A stretch of 32,979 bases of DNA from Pseudomonadota bacterium (GCA_009778235.1 WRKE01000314.1:1-32979), one strand, 5' to 3'; positions 13,977-22,258 are shown, numbered from the stretch's first letter. Notes: generated by a model from the sequence alone, not told the origin. Translations and numbers: made by a program.

Positions 13977-14756
13977 ATGCGCCCATTGATCCTCATGATC
14001 CAATTCATGACCCGCTATCCAATCCCAATGGCCATCGATTTCTCCGCCGTCCACTTTGTCAGGGGGATGAAATGGATGCCCCTGGTCGGGCTGTTGGCGG
14101 CCGTGCCCGCTGCCGGGGGGTTGGCCCTGGCCGATGGTCCCCTTGGCCGCGATGTGGCCGCGCTGATCGCCGTGATCCTGCTGATCGGCATCACCGGCGG
14201 CCTGCACCTCGATGGCCTGGCCGATACCGCCGACGGCTTGTTCAGCTACCGTTCGCGCGAACGGATGCTGGAGATCATGCGCGACTCGACCTTGGGCGTC
14301 AACGGGGTGATCGCCGTGGTCCTGGCCATTTTGGCGCGATACATCCTGCTGCGCTCCATTGCTCCGGCAGGTATTGTCCCGGCCCTGCTGATTGCGCCGG
14401 TGTTGAGCCGGATGGCCCTGGTCTGGCATTCGGCCTCGGCCCGCTACGCCCGGGAGGAACGCGGTCTTGGTGATTTTGTCAATCAGACCGGACTAACCCA
14501 GGCCGGGATGGCCACCTTGTTTTCCCTGATTCTGGTCGGCACCATCCTCTTGGTTTGGGGGATACAGCCCGGCATGGTCCCAGGGCTGACCCTGGTCTTC
14601 CACCTGCCGCCCATCGCCCTGGCGACTGGTTTTGCCGCCTATGCCAGCAGGCGGTTGGGCGGGATCACCGGCGACACTATCGGTGCCTCCATCGAGCTCT
14701 CCGAACTGCTCTCTTTATTTGTCGCCCTCCTTGTCTGGCAATATTGGCTTGCATGA
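13977..14756 (+). CDS. cobS: Adenosylcobinamide-GDP ribazoletransferase (cobalamin synthase)
   Basis: An integral membrane enzyme joining adenosylcobinamide-GDP with alpha-ribazole (or its phosphate), the last assembly step of the nucleotide loop. It is 259 residues, typical in length, with about six or seven hydrophobic helices. The hallmark GGLHLDGLADTADG is at residues 74-87, followed by RDSTLGVNGV; both supply the acidic metal-binding residues. Near the C-terminus GGITGDTIGASIELSELL is also characteristic. The ribosome site AAAGAGG lies before the ATG. The stop codon overlaps the start of cobC in an ATGA arrangement. Confidence 0.96.
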   Translation: MRPLILMIQFMTRYPIPMAIDFSAVHFVRGMKWMPLVGLLAAVPAAGGLALADGPLGRDVAALIAVILLIGITGGLHLDGLADTADGLFSYRSRERMLEIMRDSTLGVNGVIAVVLAILARYILLRSIAPAGIVPALLIAPVLSRMALVWHSASARYAREERGLGDFVNQTGLTQAGMATLFSLILVGTILLVWGIQPGMVPGLTLVFHLPPIALATGFAAYASRRLGGITGDTIGASIELSELLSLFVALLVWQYWLA

Positions 14757-15352
14757 ACACCACCAAACTCTATCTCATCCGTCACGGCGAAACCGAAGAG
14801 AACAAAACCGGGGTGCTGGTGGGCAGCACCGACACCCCGCTCAACGACCATGGCCGCCGCCAGTCCCTGGCCCTGCGCGAGCGGATCAACGCCCTTGCAG
14901 TCGATACCATCTTTGCCAGCCCGCTGAGCAGGACGGTTGAAACCGCCTCCCTGGTATTCGGTGACCAGGCCCGGATCATCACCGATTCCAGTCTGCAGGA
15001 GTTTCATTTCGGCGCTTGGGAAGGTATGCATTTCTCGGCCATCGCCCAACAGTATCCGGAGATTTGGCAAACCTGGCTCACCGACTGGGAAAAAACCCTC
15101 ATTCCCGGCGCTGAGGCATTTGGCGCCTTCAAATACCGGGTGATCAACGTGGTTGAAGAAATCGTCCGCGCCAATCTTGGCAAAAAGGTGGCGGTGGTGT
15201 CGCACGGCGGCTGCATTCGGTCGCTGCTCGCCCATTTTTTCTGCGTGTCGGTGGCCAAGGGTTATTGGCAATTCAAGGTCGATAACGCCACCTTAAGTGA
15301 AATCGAGTTCATGGGTGAGTTGCCCATTCTCACCCGTTTCAACTACCGATAG
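14753..15352 (+). CDS. cobC: Alpha-ribazole phosphatase (histidine phosphatase family)
   Basis: A 199-residue branch-1 histidine phosphatase. The catalytic RHGET is at residues 10-14 with H11 as phosphate acceptor; FASPLSRTVETA provides the second phosphate-binding Arg, and VVSHGG carries the second catalytic His. In this operon it should remove the phosphate from alpha-ribazole-5'-phosphate (or adenosylcobalamin-5'-phosphate). The start at 14753 overlaps the cobS stop by four bases, indicating translational coupling; the longer upstream reading is inside cobS and lacks family features. By sequence alone it could be a phosphoglycerate-mutase-like enzyme, but the context makes CobC by far the better name. 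Confidence 0.92.
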   Translation: MNTTKLYLIRHGETEENKTGVLVGSTDTPLNDHGRRQSLALRERINALAVDTIFASPLSRTVETASLVFGDQARIITDSSLQEFHFGAWEGMHFSAIAQQYPEIWQTWLTDWEKTLIPGAEAFGAFKYRVINVVEEIVRANLGKKVAVVSHGGCIRSLLAHFFCVSVAKGYWQFKVDNATLSEIEFMGELPILTRFNYR

Positions 15353-15359
15353 GATCCAC

Positions 15360-16454
15360 ATGCAACTGCTTAGCCAAACCTTGGCCGCCATTCAGCCCAT
15401 CGACCGGGTGGCCATGGCCGCCACCCAGCGGGAAATCGACTACTGCCTCAAGCCGCCGGGCAGCCTCGGCAAACTGGAAAGTATTGCCCGGCAGATCGCC
15501 GGCATCACCGGCCAGGTACACAACGCCATCAAACGCAAGGCGATTGTGGTGATGATGGCCGACAACGGCGTCTATGTCGAAGGGGTCGCCATGTATCCCC
15601 AGGATGTCACCAGCATCGGCGCCGATTTCGTCACCTCCGGCCGGATGGGGGTCAACTTTCTGGCCCGCGCCGCCCAGGCCGACATCTTTGCCGTGGATAT
15701 CGGCATCCAGGTCGATGTCGACCTGCCCAAAGTGATCAAGCGCAAAATCCGCCATGGGGCCGCCAATTTCCTTAAAGAGCCCGCCATGAGCCGCGAGGAG
15801 GCGATCCGGGCAATCGAGGTGGGGATCGAGGTCACCAACGATGCCATTGACCAAGGCTACGACCTGATCGGCACCGGCGAGATCGGGATCGGCAACACCA
15901 CCACCAGTGCCGCGGTGCTCTACGCCTTCACCGGCGCCCCCCTCGACCGGGTGGTCGGCCGGGGAGCCGGCCTGACCGACGAGGCCCTGGAACGGAAAAA
16001 AAACGTGATCAAGCAGGCGATGCAACTGCACCGGCCCGATCCGGACGACCCCATCGACGTGCTGGCCAAGGTGGGCGGCCTCGATATCGCCGGCCTCACC
16101 GGCACCTTTCTGGCCTGCGCCGCCCGGCGGGTGCCGGCGGTCACCGACGGCCTGATTTCCAACGTCGCCGCCCTGACCGCCATGCGCCTTTCGCCCGAGG
16201 CGAGGGAATACATGATTCCCTCGCACCTCTCCTCCGAGCCGGGGGCCAAGCTGCTGCGGGAGATCACGGGCCTGGAACCGATGCTCGACATGGACATGCG
16301 CCTGGGCGAAGGCACCGGTTGCGCCCTCATGTTTCCCATCATCGAGGCATCGCTCCGCATGATCGAAGAGATGGGAACTTTTGCCATTCTGGGGAAATCG
16401 CGCGATGAAATTGGGGACCACATCATGGCTTACCGGGGAAAATTTCCTCGATAA
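15360..16454 (+). CDS. cobT: Nicotinate-nucleotide:dimethylbenzimidazole phosphoribosyltransferase
   Basis: Activates the lower-ligand base of cobamides by transferring phosphoribose from nicotinate mononucleotide, giving alpha-ribazole-phosphate. It is 364 residues, near the family norm (~350). Seen motifs: KPPGSLGKLE at 31-40 near the N-terminus, MMADNGVYVEGVAMYPQDVT, TGEIGIGNTTTSAA, VGRGAGLTDE, and the catalytic Glu in RLGEGTGCALMFPII. The start at 15360 follows TAGGA eight bases after the cobC stop; upstream in-frame codons lie inside cobC. The last 50 bases overlap the next gene in another frame, an unusually long overlap suggesting close coupling. Confidence 0.96.
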   Translation: MQLLSQTLAAIQPIDRVAMAATQREIDYCLKPPGSLGKLESIARQIAGITGQVHNAIKRKAIVVMMADNGVYVEGVAMYPQDVTSIGADFVTSGRMGVNFLARAAQADIFAVDIGIQVDVDLPKVIKRKIRHGAANFLKEPAMSREEAIRAIEVGIEVTNDAIDQGYDLIGTGEIGIGNTTTSAAVLYAFTGAPLDRVVGRGAGLTDEALERKKNVIKQAMQLHRPDPDDPIDVLAKVGGLDIAGLTGTFLACAARRVPAVTDGLISNVAALTAMRLSPEAREYMIPSHLSSEPGAKLLREITGLEPMLDMDMRLGEGTGCALMFPIIEASLRMIEEMGTFAILGKSRDEIGDHIMAYRGKFPR

Positions 16455-16998
16455 CGCCCGGTTGGTGGCAGGCCAGGTGGACTTCGTCGAACTCCTGGTC
16501 TACACCTGGGATACATCAATGCGGGGCAAGGTGGTGTCCTGGCTGGACGGCTTGGCCGGGTTGAACCTGGAATACACCCTGCATCTCCCCACGGACCGGA
16601 CCGAAAATGCGCTGGCCGCCGCTGAATTTTTCCTTGCCTGCGGTTTTCCCCTGCTGAATATGACCCTCCATCCCCTGCCCGGATGGCGGGATGCGAACTG
16701 GCCCGATCAGGTGGCCTTGGAAAACCTGGTCGACCGAGTCGAATTCCATCACCGCTTCACCTTTGACCTCACCCACAGCCTCCTGGGCTGCCCGCTGCCG
16801 CCGCATTTCCATCCCCACATTGTCGAATTGCACCTCTCCGGCACCGACGGTCGCGACGATCACCTCCCCTTGGACAACGCCACCCTGCAAGCGGCCAGAC
16901 CTCTCCTGCGCCAGGACTTGTTGGTTTGTTTCGAGATCTTTGACGTAAACCATGCCCTGGCAGCGGTCGACCGGGTGCGGGCCCTAGCGATCGGCTGA
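16405..16998 (+). CDS. cbiR: CbiR-like cobamide-remodelling hydrolase (AP endonuclease 2-type barrel)
   Basis: A 197-residue protein of the xylose isomerase/AP endonuclease-2 barrel type. It starts MKLGTTSWL and has the CbiR-like segments VDFVELLVYTWD, LEYTLHLPTD, NMTLHPLPGW, FTFDLTHS and HIVELHLSGTDGRDDHLPL, which would provide the Glu/His/Asp metal ligands. CbiR, described in Akkermansia muciniphila, cleaves the nucleotide loop of cobamides so that the lower base can be exchanged. The position at the end of a cobUSCT operon fits that role well. The protein is short for a full eight-stranded barrel, so a compact variant is possible. It starts inside cobT (50-base overlap) and its end overlaps the convergent hydrolase gene by 15 bases. 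The family call rests on memory of motifs. Confidence 0.75.
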   Translation: MKLGTTSWLTGENFLDNARLVAGQVDFVELLVYTWDTSMRGKVVSWLDGLAGLNLEYTLHLPTDRTENALAAAEFFLACGFPLLNMTLHPLPGWRDANWPDQVALENLVDRVEFHHRFTFDLTHSLLGCPLPPHFHPHIVELHLSGTDGRDDHLPLDNATLQAARPLLRQDLLVCFEIFDVNHALAAVDRVRALAIG

Positions 16999-17949
16999 CA
17001 GCTGTTGCAGGATAAAGGCCGGCGCCAACCGGTCGATCAGGCAACTGGTCCGCCAGGGAAAGGGTCCATCGATGAACCCGACATGGCCGCCGTGTTCCTG
17101 GATGGCCAGGCATACCCCGGGCCCGACCTGGTCGGCCGTGGGGACATTGTGAGGATACATGAAGGGGTCGTCGGTGCTGTGGAGGATCAGGGTCGGGGTG
17201 GTGATGGTGGCAAGATACCCCATGGAGCTGCACCTGGCATAATAGTCGTCGGCCCCGGCAAAGCCGTTGAGCGGCGCGGTGATCTGTTCGTCATACTCCT
17301 TGAGGGTATGGATCCGGTCGAGGTCGACCCGCAGCGGCAGGGGGATGAAGCTCTGTTTCCGCTTGAAGGACCGCTTCAGCTGGCTAAGCAGGTAGTGCTG
17401 ATAGAGGCGGGAGCCGGGCTGTTCCAGGCGCCGGCCGGCATCGGCCAGGTCAAAGGGGACAGAGACGGCCATTGCCGCCCGCAAGCAGGAGTCATCGCCG
17501 GTCATGCCCAGATAGCGGAGCAGGAGATTGCCGCCCAGGGAGAAGCCAATGGCCGCCACCACCGGTCGGCCGCTGGCCCGCAACAGCGCCAGCACCTCCG
17601 CCAGATCCTCGACCGCGCCACTGTGGTAAGTGCGGGTCAGCCGATTGGGCTCGCCGCTGCAGCCGCGCAGATGCATGAACACCGGCCTCAGGCCGGAGCG
17701 GAGCAACACCGCCATCAGCGGCAAGGGATAGTGCGAACGCAGATTGCCCTCCAGGCCGGGCAGGATCAGCACCACCGGGCCACTCCCCTCTGTGGCCCAG
17801 GCCAGATCGATGAAATCGGAATCCGCCAGTGTAAGGCGCTCCCATGCCAGCGCCAGGTTGGGCCGCCGGCGGAACAGTTTGGGCCACAGGGTCTGGAGAT
17901 GGTGATTGCGCAACCACCAGGGCGGCTGAAAGGTGAGAGCAGGTACCAT
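16984..17949 (-). CDS. YheT-type alpha/beta hydrolase
   Basis: A 321-residue alpha/beta-fold hydrolase similar throughout to E. coli YheT: NHHLQTLWPKLFRRRP near the start, HLRGCSGEPNRLTRTYHSG, nucleophile Ser in IGFSLGGN, Asp in LILHSTDDPFMYP, and His in EHGGHVGFIDGP. Substrates of this COG0429 family are not well defined; esterase activity is the usual assumption. The start at 17949 is chosen by family alignment, although no ribosome site is evident. A longer reading from 18093 overlaps the msrAB stop (TAATG) but adds 48 residues with no family match. It lies downstream of msrAB on the same strand and converges with the CbiR-like gene. Confidence 0.88.
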   Translation of the reverse strand: MVPALTFQPPWWLRNHHLQTLWPKLFRRRPNLALAWERLTLADSDFIDLAWATEGSGPVVLILPGLEGNLRSHYPLPLMAVLLRSGLRPVFMHLRGCSGEPNRLTRTYHSGAVEDLAEVLALLRASGRPVVAAIGFSLGGNLLLRYLGMTGDDSCLRAAMAVSVPFDLADAGRRLEQPGSRLYQHYLLSQLKRSFKRKQSFIPLPLRVDLDRIHTLKEYDEQITAPLNGFAGADDYYARCSSMGYLATITTPTLILHSTDDPFMYPHNVPTADQVGPGVCLAIQEHGGHVGFIDGPFPWRTSCLIDRLAPAFILQQLSADR

Positions 17950-18092
17950 ATTTTTTTTGTTTTGAGGCTGGGAAAACCCGCCATTGGGGCCAGGAAACCG
18001 GCGCCAGACGCCGTGATCCGCACAAACGGCCTGGATTACCTTCCCATCCTGAAGCGTTTTGGCAACGATCCAAAAAGGAGAGGCGCAAAACA

Positions 18093-19211
18093 TTAAGGTC
18101 GAATTTTAACAAGACCCTTCAGTTGGCCATACCCTTGTTTGTCCATCTCCTCGTAAGGGATAAAACGAATGGCAAGGCTATTGATACAGTAGCGCAGTCC
18201 GCCTCTATCCTTGGGCCCGTCATTGAACACATGCCCCAGGTGGGAGTCGCCCACCCGGCTTCTCACCTCAATCCGTTTTATTCCGTAGCTGTCATCGTCA
18301 TGCTCGGTAACCACCGCCGGATCAATGGGCTTGACAAAGCTCGGCCACCCGCAGCGGGACTCGAACTTGTCGGCGGAGGAAAATAACGGCTCCCCGGTCG
18401 CTACATCCACATAAAGCCCCGGCTCTTTGTGGTCCCAGAATTTGCCCGAAAAAGCCGGCTCGGTGCCAGCCTTCTGCGTAACATTGTATTCTTCAGGCGT
18501 AAGGATTTTTTTCAGTTGCTCATCAGAGGGTTTGGAATACTTGCTTGGGTCCACCAGGCCTTCTTGCTCAGTCCGGAGGTCTTTGAGGCTGTCAAAACTT
18601 ATATGGCAGTAGCCGCCGGGATTTTTTTTCAAATAATCCTGATGATACGCTTCGGCGAGGTAATAATTCTTCAGCGGCAGCAGTTCCACGGTCAGCGGTT
18701 GGTCATTTTTTTTCTGCTCATCGGCCATGACCGCGGCAAGAATCATTTTGTCCGCATCGTTCACATAGTACATGCCGGTACGATACTGGCTTCCCACATC
18801 ATTCCCCTGCCTGTTGCCACTGGTCGGATCGATGATTTTGAAAAACTGCTCAGCAAGGGTCTTGAGGCTGACCCCGTTCGGGTCATAGCGGACATGCACG
18901 GTTTCGGCATGGCCCGTTCTCCCGGAACAGACCTCTTCATAGGTAGGATTCTCCTTCGCGCCGTTCGCATATCCTACGGTCACCTCATGCACGCCGGGAA
19001 TTCTTGAAAAGTATTCCTCAACGCCCCAGAAACATCCCCCGGCGAAATACATATCCCGAAGTTCCGTTGCGGGATACGCTCCTTTCTTTTCCATGACCGC
19101 TCCCTCGCTGTTGGTATTGCTGTTGTTGGCAGACGGAAGACCTGCCGCCAGGACAAATGTCACCGCCAGAAAACCACTGAAGAGCGTCATTAACAGAGTT
19201 AGTTTTTTCAT
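18093..19211 (-). CDS. msrAB: Exported methionine sulfoxide reductase MsrA-MsrB fusion
   Basis: A 372-residue fusion that reduces both S- and R-methionine sulfoxide in proteins. Residues 1-23 form a signal peptide (MKKLTLLMTLFSGFLAVTFVLAAG), so it acts in the periplasm or at the membrane. MsrA domain ~50-215: catalytic C60 in AGGCFWGVEE, with GHAETVHV and GSQYRTGMYY. MsrB domain ~235-365: C287 in RCGWPSF (resolving position) and catalytic C342 in LRYCINS; the extra CxxC zinc pairs of some MsrB are absent. The ribosome site GAGGAAAG supports the start. It needs an electron donor such as a thioredoxin-like or membrane redox partner that is not seen in this window. Rubrerythrin lies just upstream on the same strand. 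Confidence 0.95.
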   Translation of the reverse strand: MKKLTLLMTLFSGFLAVTFVLAAGLPSANNSNTNSEGAVMEKKGAYPATELRDMYFAGGCFWGVEEYFSRIPGVHEVTVGYANGAKENPTYEEVCSGRTGHAETVHVRYDPNGVSLKTLAEQFFKIIDPTSGNRQGNDVGSQYRTGMYYVNDADKMILAAVMADEQKKNDQPLTVELLPLKNYYLAEAYHQDYLKKNPGGYCHISFDSLKDLRTEQEGLVDPSKYSKPSDEQLKKILTPEEYNVTQKAGTEPAFSGKFWDHKEPGLYVDVATGEPLFSSADKFESRCGWPSFVKPIDPAVVTEHDDDSYGIKRIEVRSRVGDSHLGHVFNDGPKDRGGLRYCINSLAIRFIPYEEMDKQGYGQLKGLVKIRP

Positions 19212-19266
19212 AACTTTCCTCAGTTGGCTTCTGTGAAGGTTAACTGCGAGGAAAACTCTGAAAATT

Positions 19267-19297
19267 GGAAGGCGGCCCTGTTGCCAAAGCCGCCTTC
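19267..19297. terminator. Hairpin terminator between rubrerythrin and msrAB
   Basis: A perfect 9-bp stem GAAGGCGGC (19268-19276) / GCCGCCTTC (19289-19297). On the minus strand it follows rubrerythrin and is trailed by CAATTTTC, a modest T-run; on the plus strand TCTCTTTT follows. It should end the rubrerythrin transcript, so msrAB likely has its own promoter right after it. Confidence 0.65.
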
Positions 19298-19359
19298 TCT
19301 TTTACCACCGCCGTTCGAAAAATGTCTTCAACCAAACGACTGTTCAGGCGCTGTCATCT

Positions 19360-19902
19360 TCAATAATTAACCAGCCGCAATTCAAAATAGGCCTGCGGAT
19401 GGGCGCAGACCGGACATTCCTCCGGGGCGCTGACGCTATCGACGATGTGGCCGCAGTTGCGGCAGATCCAGACAGACTTTTCCTTTTTGGCAAAAACAGA
19501 GCCATCCTCAACGTTTTTCAGCAGCTTGAGATAACGCTCCTCGTGTTCTTTTTCGATCTTCCCAACTGATTCAAAAAGAAATGCGATGTCGTCAAAGCCT
19601 TCCTCATGCGCCTCGATGGCCATGCGCTTATACATCTCAGTCCACTCGTCGTGTTCACCTGCGGCAGCGGCCTTGAGATTTTCAGTGGTGGCAGGGATCT
19701 CGCCGCCGCACAGTAGTTTGAACCAGATCTTGGCGTGTTCTTTTTCGTTCCCTGCGGTTTCCTCAAAAATTGCCGCTATCTGCTCGTAGCCTTCCTTTTT
19801 CGCCTTGCCTGCGAAATAGGTATATTTGTTCCGCGCCTGGCTCTCACCGGCAAAGGCCTCCATCAGGTTTTTCTCGGTCTTTGTTCCTTTCAAATTTGCC
19901 AT
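19360..19902 (-). CDS. rbr: Rubrerythrin
   Basis: A 180-residue non-heme di-iron peroxidase of anaerobes that reduces hydrogen peroxide with electrons from NADH via rubredoxin-type carriers. N-terminal four-helix bundle: FAGESQARNKYTYFA (E20), GNEKEHAKIW (E53, H56), HEEGFDDIAFLF and IEKEHEERYLKLL supply the di-iron ligands. The C-terminal rubredoxin-like site has C147-x-x-C150 and C163-x-x-C166. The ribosome site GGAGAGC precedes the ATG. A cytoplasmic location is expected as there is no signal peptide. The neighbour msrAB suggests an oxidative-defence group. Confidence 0.96.
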   Translation of the reverse strand: MANLKGTKTEKNLMEAFAGESQARNKYTYFAGKAKKEGYEQIAAIFEETAGNEKEHAKIWFKLLCGGEIPATTENLKAAAAGEHDEWTEMYKRMAIEAHEEGFDDIAFLFESVGKIEKEHEERYLKLLKNVEDGSVFAKKEKSVWICRNCGHIVDSVSAPEECPVCAHPQAYFELRLVNY

Positions 19903-19945
19903 TTTTTGCTCTCCTTGGTGTCGTTTCGCTGTTGGTTAGAATTAT

Positions 19946-20063
19946 CAGGGTGTTGAAAAAGAATTTTTAGTGTTGTTTGGCCCACAATATGTAGTGACCA
20001 GTCAGCCAGCAATTCCATATATCGTGCTGACAATGCCTGGTTTTGGAGTTTTTCAACATCCAG
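19946..20063. mobile_element. Short inverted-repeat element or IS scar
   Basis: The ends are imperfect inverted repeats: CAGGGTGTTGAAAAA (from 19946) and TTTTTCAACATCCAG (to 20063) match at 13 of 15 positions, including a perfect 10-bp core TGTTGAAAAA. The 118-base unit has no gene and is AT-rich. Ends of this kind are common in insertion sequences, so a MITE or a deleted IS is likely. Flanking TTAT and TTAA could be remains of a target duplication but do not match fully. Confidence 0.5.
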
Positions 20064-20067
20064 TTAA

Positions 20068-20160
20068 GACAACTTTTGGACTCTCCCCCGTCTCAACCCG
20101 CTTCACCGCTCGAATACGAATCTCTTCCAATGCCGTGCGATTGATTGTACGCCCATCGAT
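20068..20160 (-). pseudogene. Remnant of an IS630-type transposase N-terminus
   Basis: On the minus strand 31 codons read IDGRTINRTALEEIRIRAV followed by KRVETGESPKVV. This resembles the N-terminal helix-turn-helix of IS630-family transposases, which as I remember run like DGR..(x)..LEEIRIRAV..V..GESPE(V/A)V. The expected ATG is ATC here, a stop codon lies just before it, and the frame ends a few codons after the last residue at the edge of the inverted-repeat element. Everything downstream, including the DDE catalytic part, is missing. It is therefore a dead fragment. Upstream, AAGTT-caa-AACTT (near 20190-20202) may be part of the old IS end. Confidence 0.55.
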
Positions 20161-20696
20161 TCATTCATGGACAAACTCTATCATATGTCAGCTAAGTTTT
20201 GAACTTATTAGTAACAGACCATGCGCCGTGTCCGGCGACCGGGTGATTGGGCATCTTTTCACCGCTGAAATATCCCTCGCCGGGTTTACCGGCAGGTGGC
20301 CGCTACAGCCGTCACAAAGCCCATTTTCCGCATCTCTCCAAAGGCCTTGACCTTGAGTTTTTCGGAGCCCCAGGTCTCCCTGCTCCCATTGGTGCCACTT
20401 CTGACCCCCGGCGACGGCCAAAGGCGAGCAGGGCACGGCACGGCCACTTATCATTTTCAGTTGCCGAATTTATGATGAAAATAAGTTTTTCTGGTTTGTC
20501 AACCGGGCTTCACTCAAGTATTATTAAATCTTTCAGCGAAAATAATCTTACCGACACCCAGTATGCCCTTCCTCCGGCACCGATCGACCACCTCTCCGAG
20601 GCCGAGCCGACCAGTTGCAAGAGGATCATTTATCATCGTGAACCCGCGCCCACCCTTGTCTGGGAAGGTGCCGGCTCCACAATCAGGGAATTGCCC
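20161..20696. other. Gene-free leader region of the acyl-CoA carboxylase operon
   Basis: No gene is supported in these 536 bases. The first ~50 bases seem to belong to the degraded IS end. The middle (20240-20460) is GC-rich without recognisable motifs; I looked for a cobalamin or glycine riboswitch and saw none I could defend. The last part has a good promoter (20496-20524) and a ~165-base leader before the carboxyltransferase start. An in-frame extension of the carboxyltransferase back to 20247 lacks any family similarity and would cover this promoter, so it was rejected. Confidence 0.5.
20496..20524 (+). promoter_or_regulatory. Sigma-70-type promoter of the acyl-CoA carboxylase operon
   Basis: TTGTCA (20496-20501) and TATTAT (20519-20524) are separated by exactly 17 bases; each box differs from consensus at one position. 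Transcription would begin near 20531, giving a leader of about 165 bases before the carboxyltransferase start. Confidence 0.6.
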
Positions 20697-22250
20697 ATGG
20701 ATACCCAATACAACGCAACCCTTGAAACCTTGGAACGATTACGGGCGGAATCCAGAACCGCCGGTGGTGAGGCAAAAAAAGTCGACCAGCACCGCAAGGG
20801 TAAACTGACGGCGCGCGAACGGCTCGAATTGCTTTTGGACAGCGGTTCTTTCGAGGAATTCGATGTCCTCAAGCTGGGCCGCGGCGGCAGCCTGGGCGAG
20901 GAAAAAAGCTATCTCGGCGACGGGGTCATCACCGGCCATGGGTCCATCGACGGCCGCGAAGTTTTTGTATTCAGCCAGGACTTCACCGTGCTCGGCGGCT
21001 CGCTGGGCGAAGCCCATGCCCAAAAAATCTGCAAGGTCATGGACCTGGCGGTCAAGGTGGGTGCCCCGATCATCGGCCTCAACGATTCCGGCGGCGCCCG
21101 TATCCAGGAGGGCGTCGACGCCCTGGCCGCCTACGGCGAAATCTTCCACCGCAACGTCCGGGCCAGCGGGGTGGTGCCCCAGATTTCCTGCATCATGGGC
21201 CCCTGTGCCGGCGGCGCGGTCTACAGCCCCTCGATCACCGATATGGTCTTCATGGTCGAGGATTCCTCCAACATGTTCGTCACCGGTCCCAGCGTGGTGA
21301 AGACCGTCACCCACCAGGACATCACCTCCGAGGCCCTGGGTGGCGCCAAGGTGCATGCCAGCAAGAGCGGCGTGGCCCATTTCACCGTGCCCAACGACGT
21401 GCTGGCCCTGCGCGAGGTGCGACGGCTGATCAGCTACCTGCCCTCCAACAACCGCGTGCGGGCGCCAATCCTCAATCTCAGCGACGCCCCGAACCGGACC
21501 GATCCGGCCCTGGACTTTCTCATTCCAAGCAACTCCAACCAGACCTACGACATGAACGTGCTGATCCATTCCATCCTGGACGGCGCCGAATTCATGGAGG
21601 TCCACGCCGGCTTCGCCCGTAACATCATCTGCGGTTTCGGCCGGCTGGGCGGCCAGACCGTGGGCCTGGTGGCCAATCAGCCGGCGGTTCTGGCCGGGGT
21701 GCTCGACAACGACGCCTCGTTCAAGGCCGGCCGCTTTGTCCGTTTCTGCGACGCCTTCAACATCCCGCTGATCTCCCTGGTCGACGTGCCCGGTTTCATG
21801 CCCGGTCCGGATCAGGAGCACGGCGGTATCATCCGCCATGGCGCCAAGCTGCTCTATGCCTTCACCGAAGCCACGGTGCCGCGCATCTCGGTGATCATCC
21901 GCAAGGCATACGGCGGCGCTTATCTGGTGATGAACTCCAAGCACATTCACTGCGATGTCAACTACGCCTGGCCGACCGCCGAAATCGCGGTCATGGGCCC
22001 CAAGGGCGCGGCCGAAGTCATCCACCGCAAGGAAATCTATTCAGCTTCGGACCCCGAGGCCGTGCTCAACGAAAAGATGGAGGAATACCGCCGCACCTTT
22101 GCCAACCCCTTTCTTGCCGCGCAACGGGGCTACATCGATGACGTTATCTTCCCGCGCGATACCCGGTCGCATCTCATCCGCACCCTGCAGATGCTCGACA
22201 GCAAGAAGACCAAGGGTCCGAATCGCAAACACGGAAATATTCCCCTGTGA
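20697..22250 (+). CDS. Acyl-CoA carboxylase, carboxyltransferase (beta) subunit, propionyl-CoA type
   Basis: A 517-residue carboxyltransferase, the standard length of PccB/MmdA-type subunits. It moves CO2 between carboxybiotin and an acyl-CoA. Seen segments: RKGKLTARERLELLLDSGSF, LNDSGGARIQEGVDALAAYGEIFHRNV, QISCIMGPCAGGAVYSPS (oxyanion glycines), FVTGPSVVKTVTHQDIT, VDVPGFMPGPDQEHGGIIRHGAKLLYAF, and RKAYGGAYLVMNSKHI. These fit propionyl-CoA carboxylase or methylmalonyl-CoA decarboxylase/transcarboxylase better than acetyl-CoA carboxylase AccD. The ATG at 20697 has an AGGGA site. It is followed after eight bases by the biotin carboxylase gene, so both make one enzyme. The likely role is interconversion of propionyl- and methylmalonyl-CoA; exact direction and substrate are inference. 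Confidence 0.93.
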   Translation: MDTQYNATLETLERLRAESRTAGGEAKKVDQHRKGKLTARERLELLLDSGSFEEFDVLKLGRGGSLGEEKSYLGDGVITGHGSIDGREVFVFSQDFTVLGGSLGEAHAQKICKVMDLAVKVGAPIIGLNDSGGARIQEGVDALAAYGEIFHRNVRASGVVPQISCIMGPCAGGAVYSPSITDMVFMVEDSSNMFVTGPSVVKTVTHQDITSEALGGAKVHASKSGVAHFTVPNDVLALREVRRLISYLPSNNRVRAPILNLSDAPNRTDPALDFLIPSNSNQTYDMNVLIHSILDGAEFMEVHAGFARNIICGFGRLGGQTVGLVANQPAVLAGVLDNDASFKAGRFVRFCDAFNIPLISLVDVPGFMPGPDQEHGGIIRHGAKLLYAFTEATVPRISVIIRKAYGGAYLVMNSKHIHCDVNYAWPTAEIAVMGPKGAAEVIHRKEIYSASDPEAVLNEKMEEYRRTFANPFLAAQRGYIDDVIFPRDTRSHLIRTLQMLDSKKTKGPNRKHGNIPL

Positions 22251-22258
22251 GGCACGCC

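Noticed and set aside
15339..16421. Long minus-strand reading frame opposite cobT
   Set aside because: Shadow of cobT; the same applies to the long frames opposite both carboxylase genes.
17950..18093. 48-residue extension of the YheT-type hydrolase starting in a TAATG overlap with msrAB
   Set aside because: The added residues do not match the family; the overlap is tempting but could be chance. Kept as an alternative only.
20247..20696. In-frame N-terminal extension of the carboxyltransferase by 150 residues
   Set aside because: It has no family similarity, covers a good promoter, and the ATG at 20697 has a proper ribosome site and gives the standard length.
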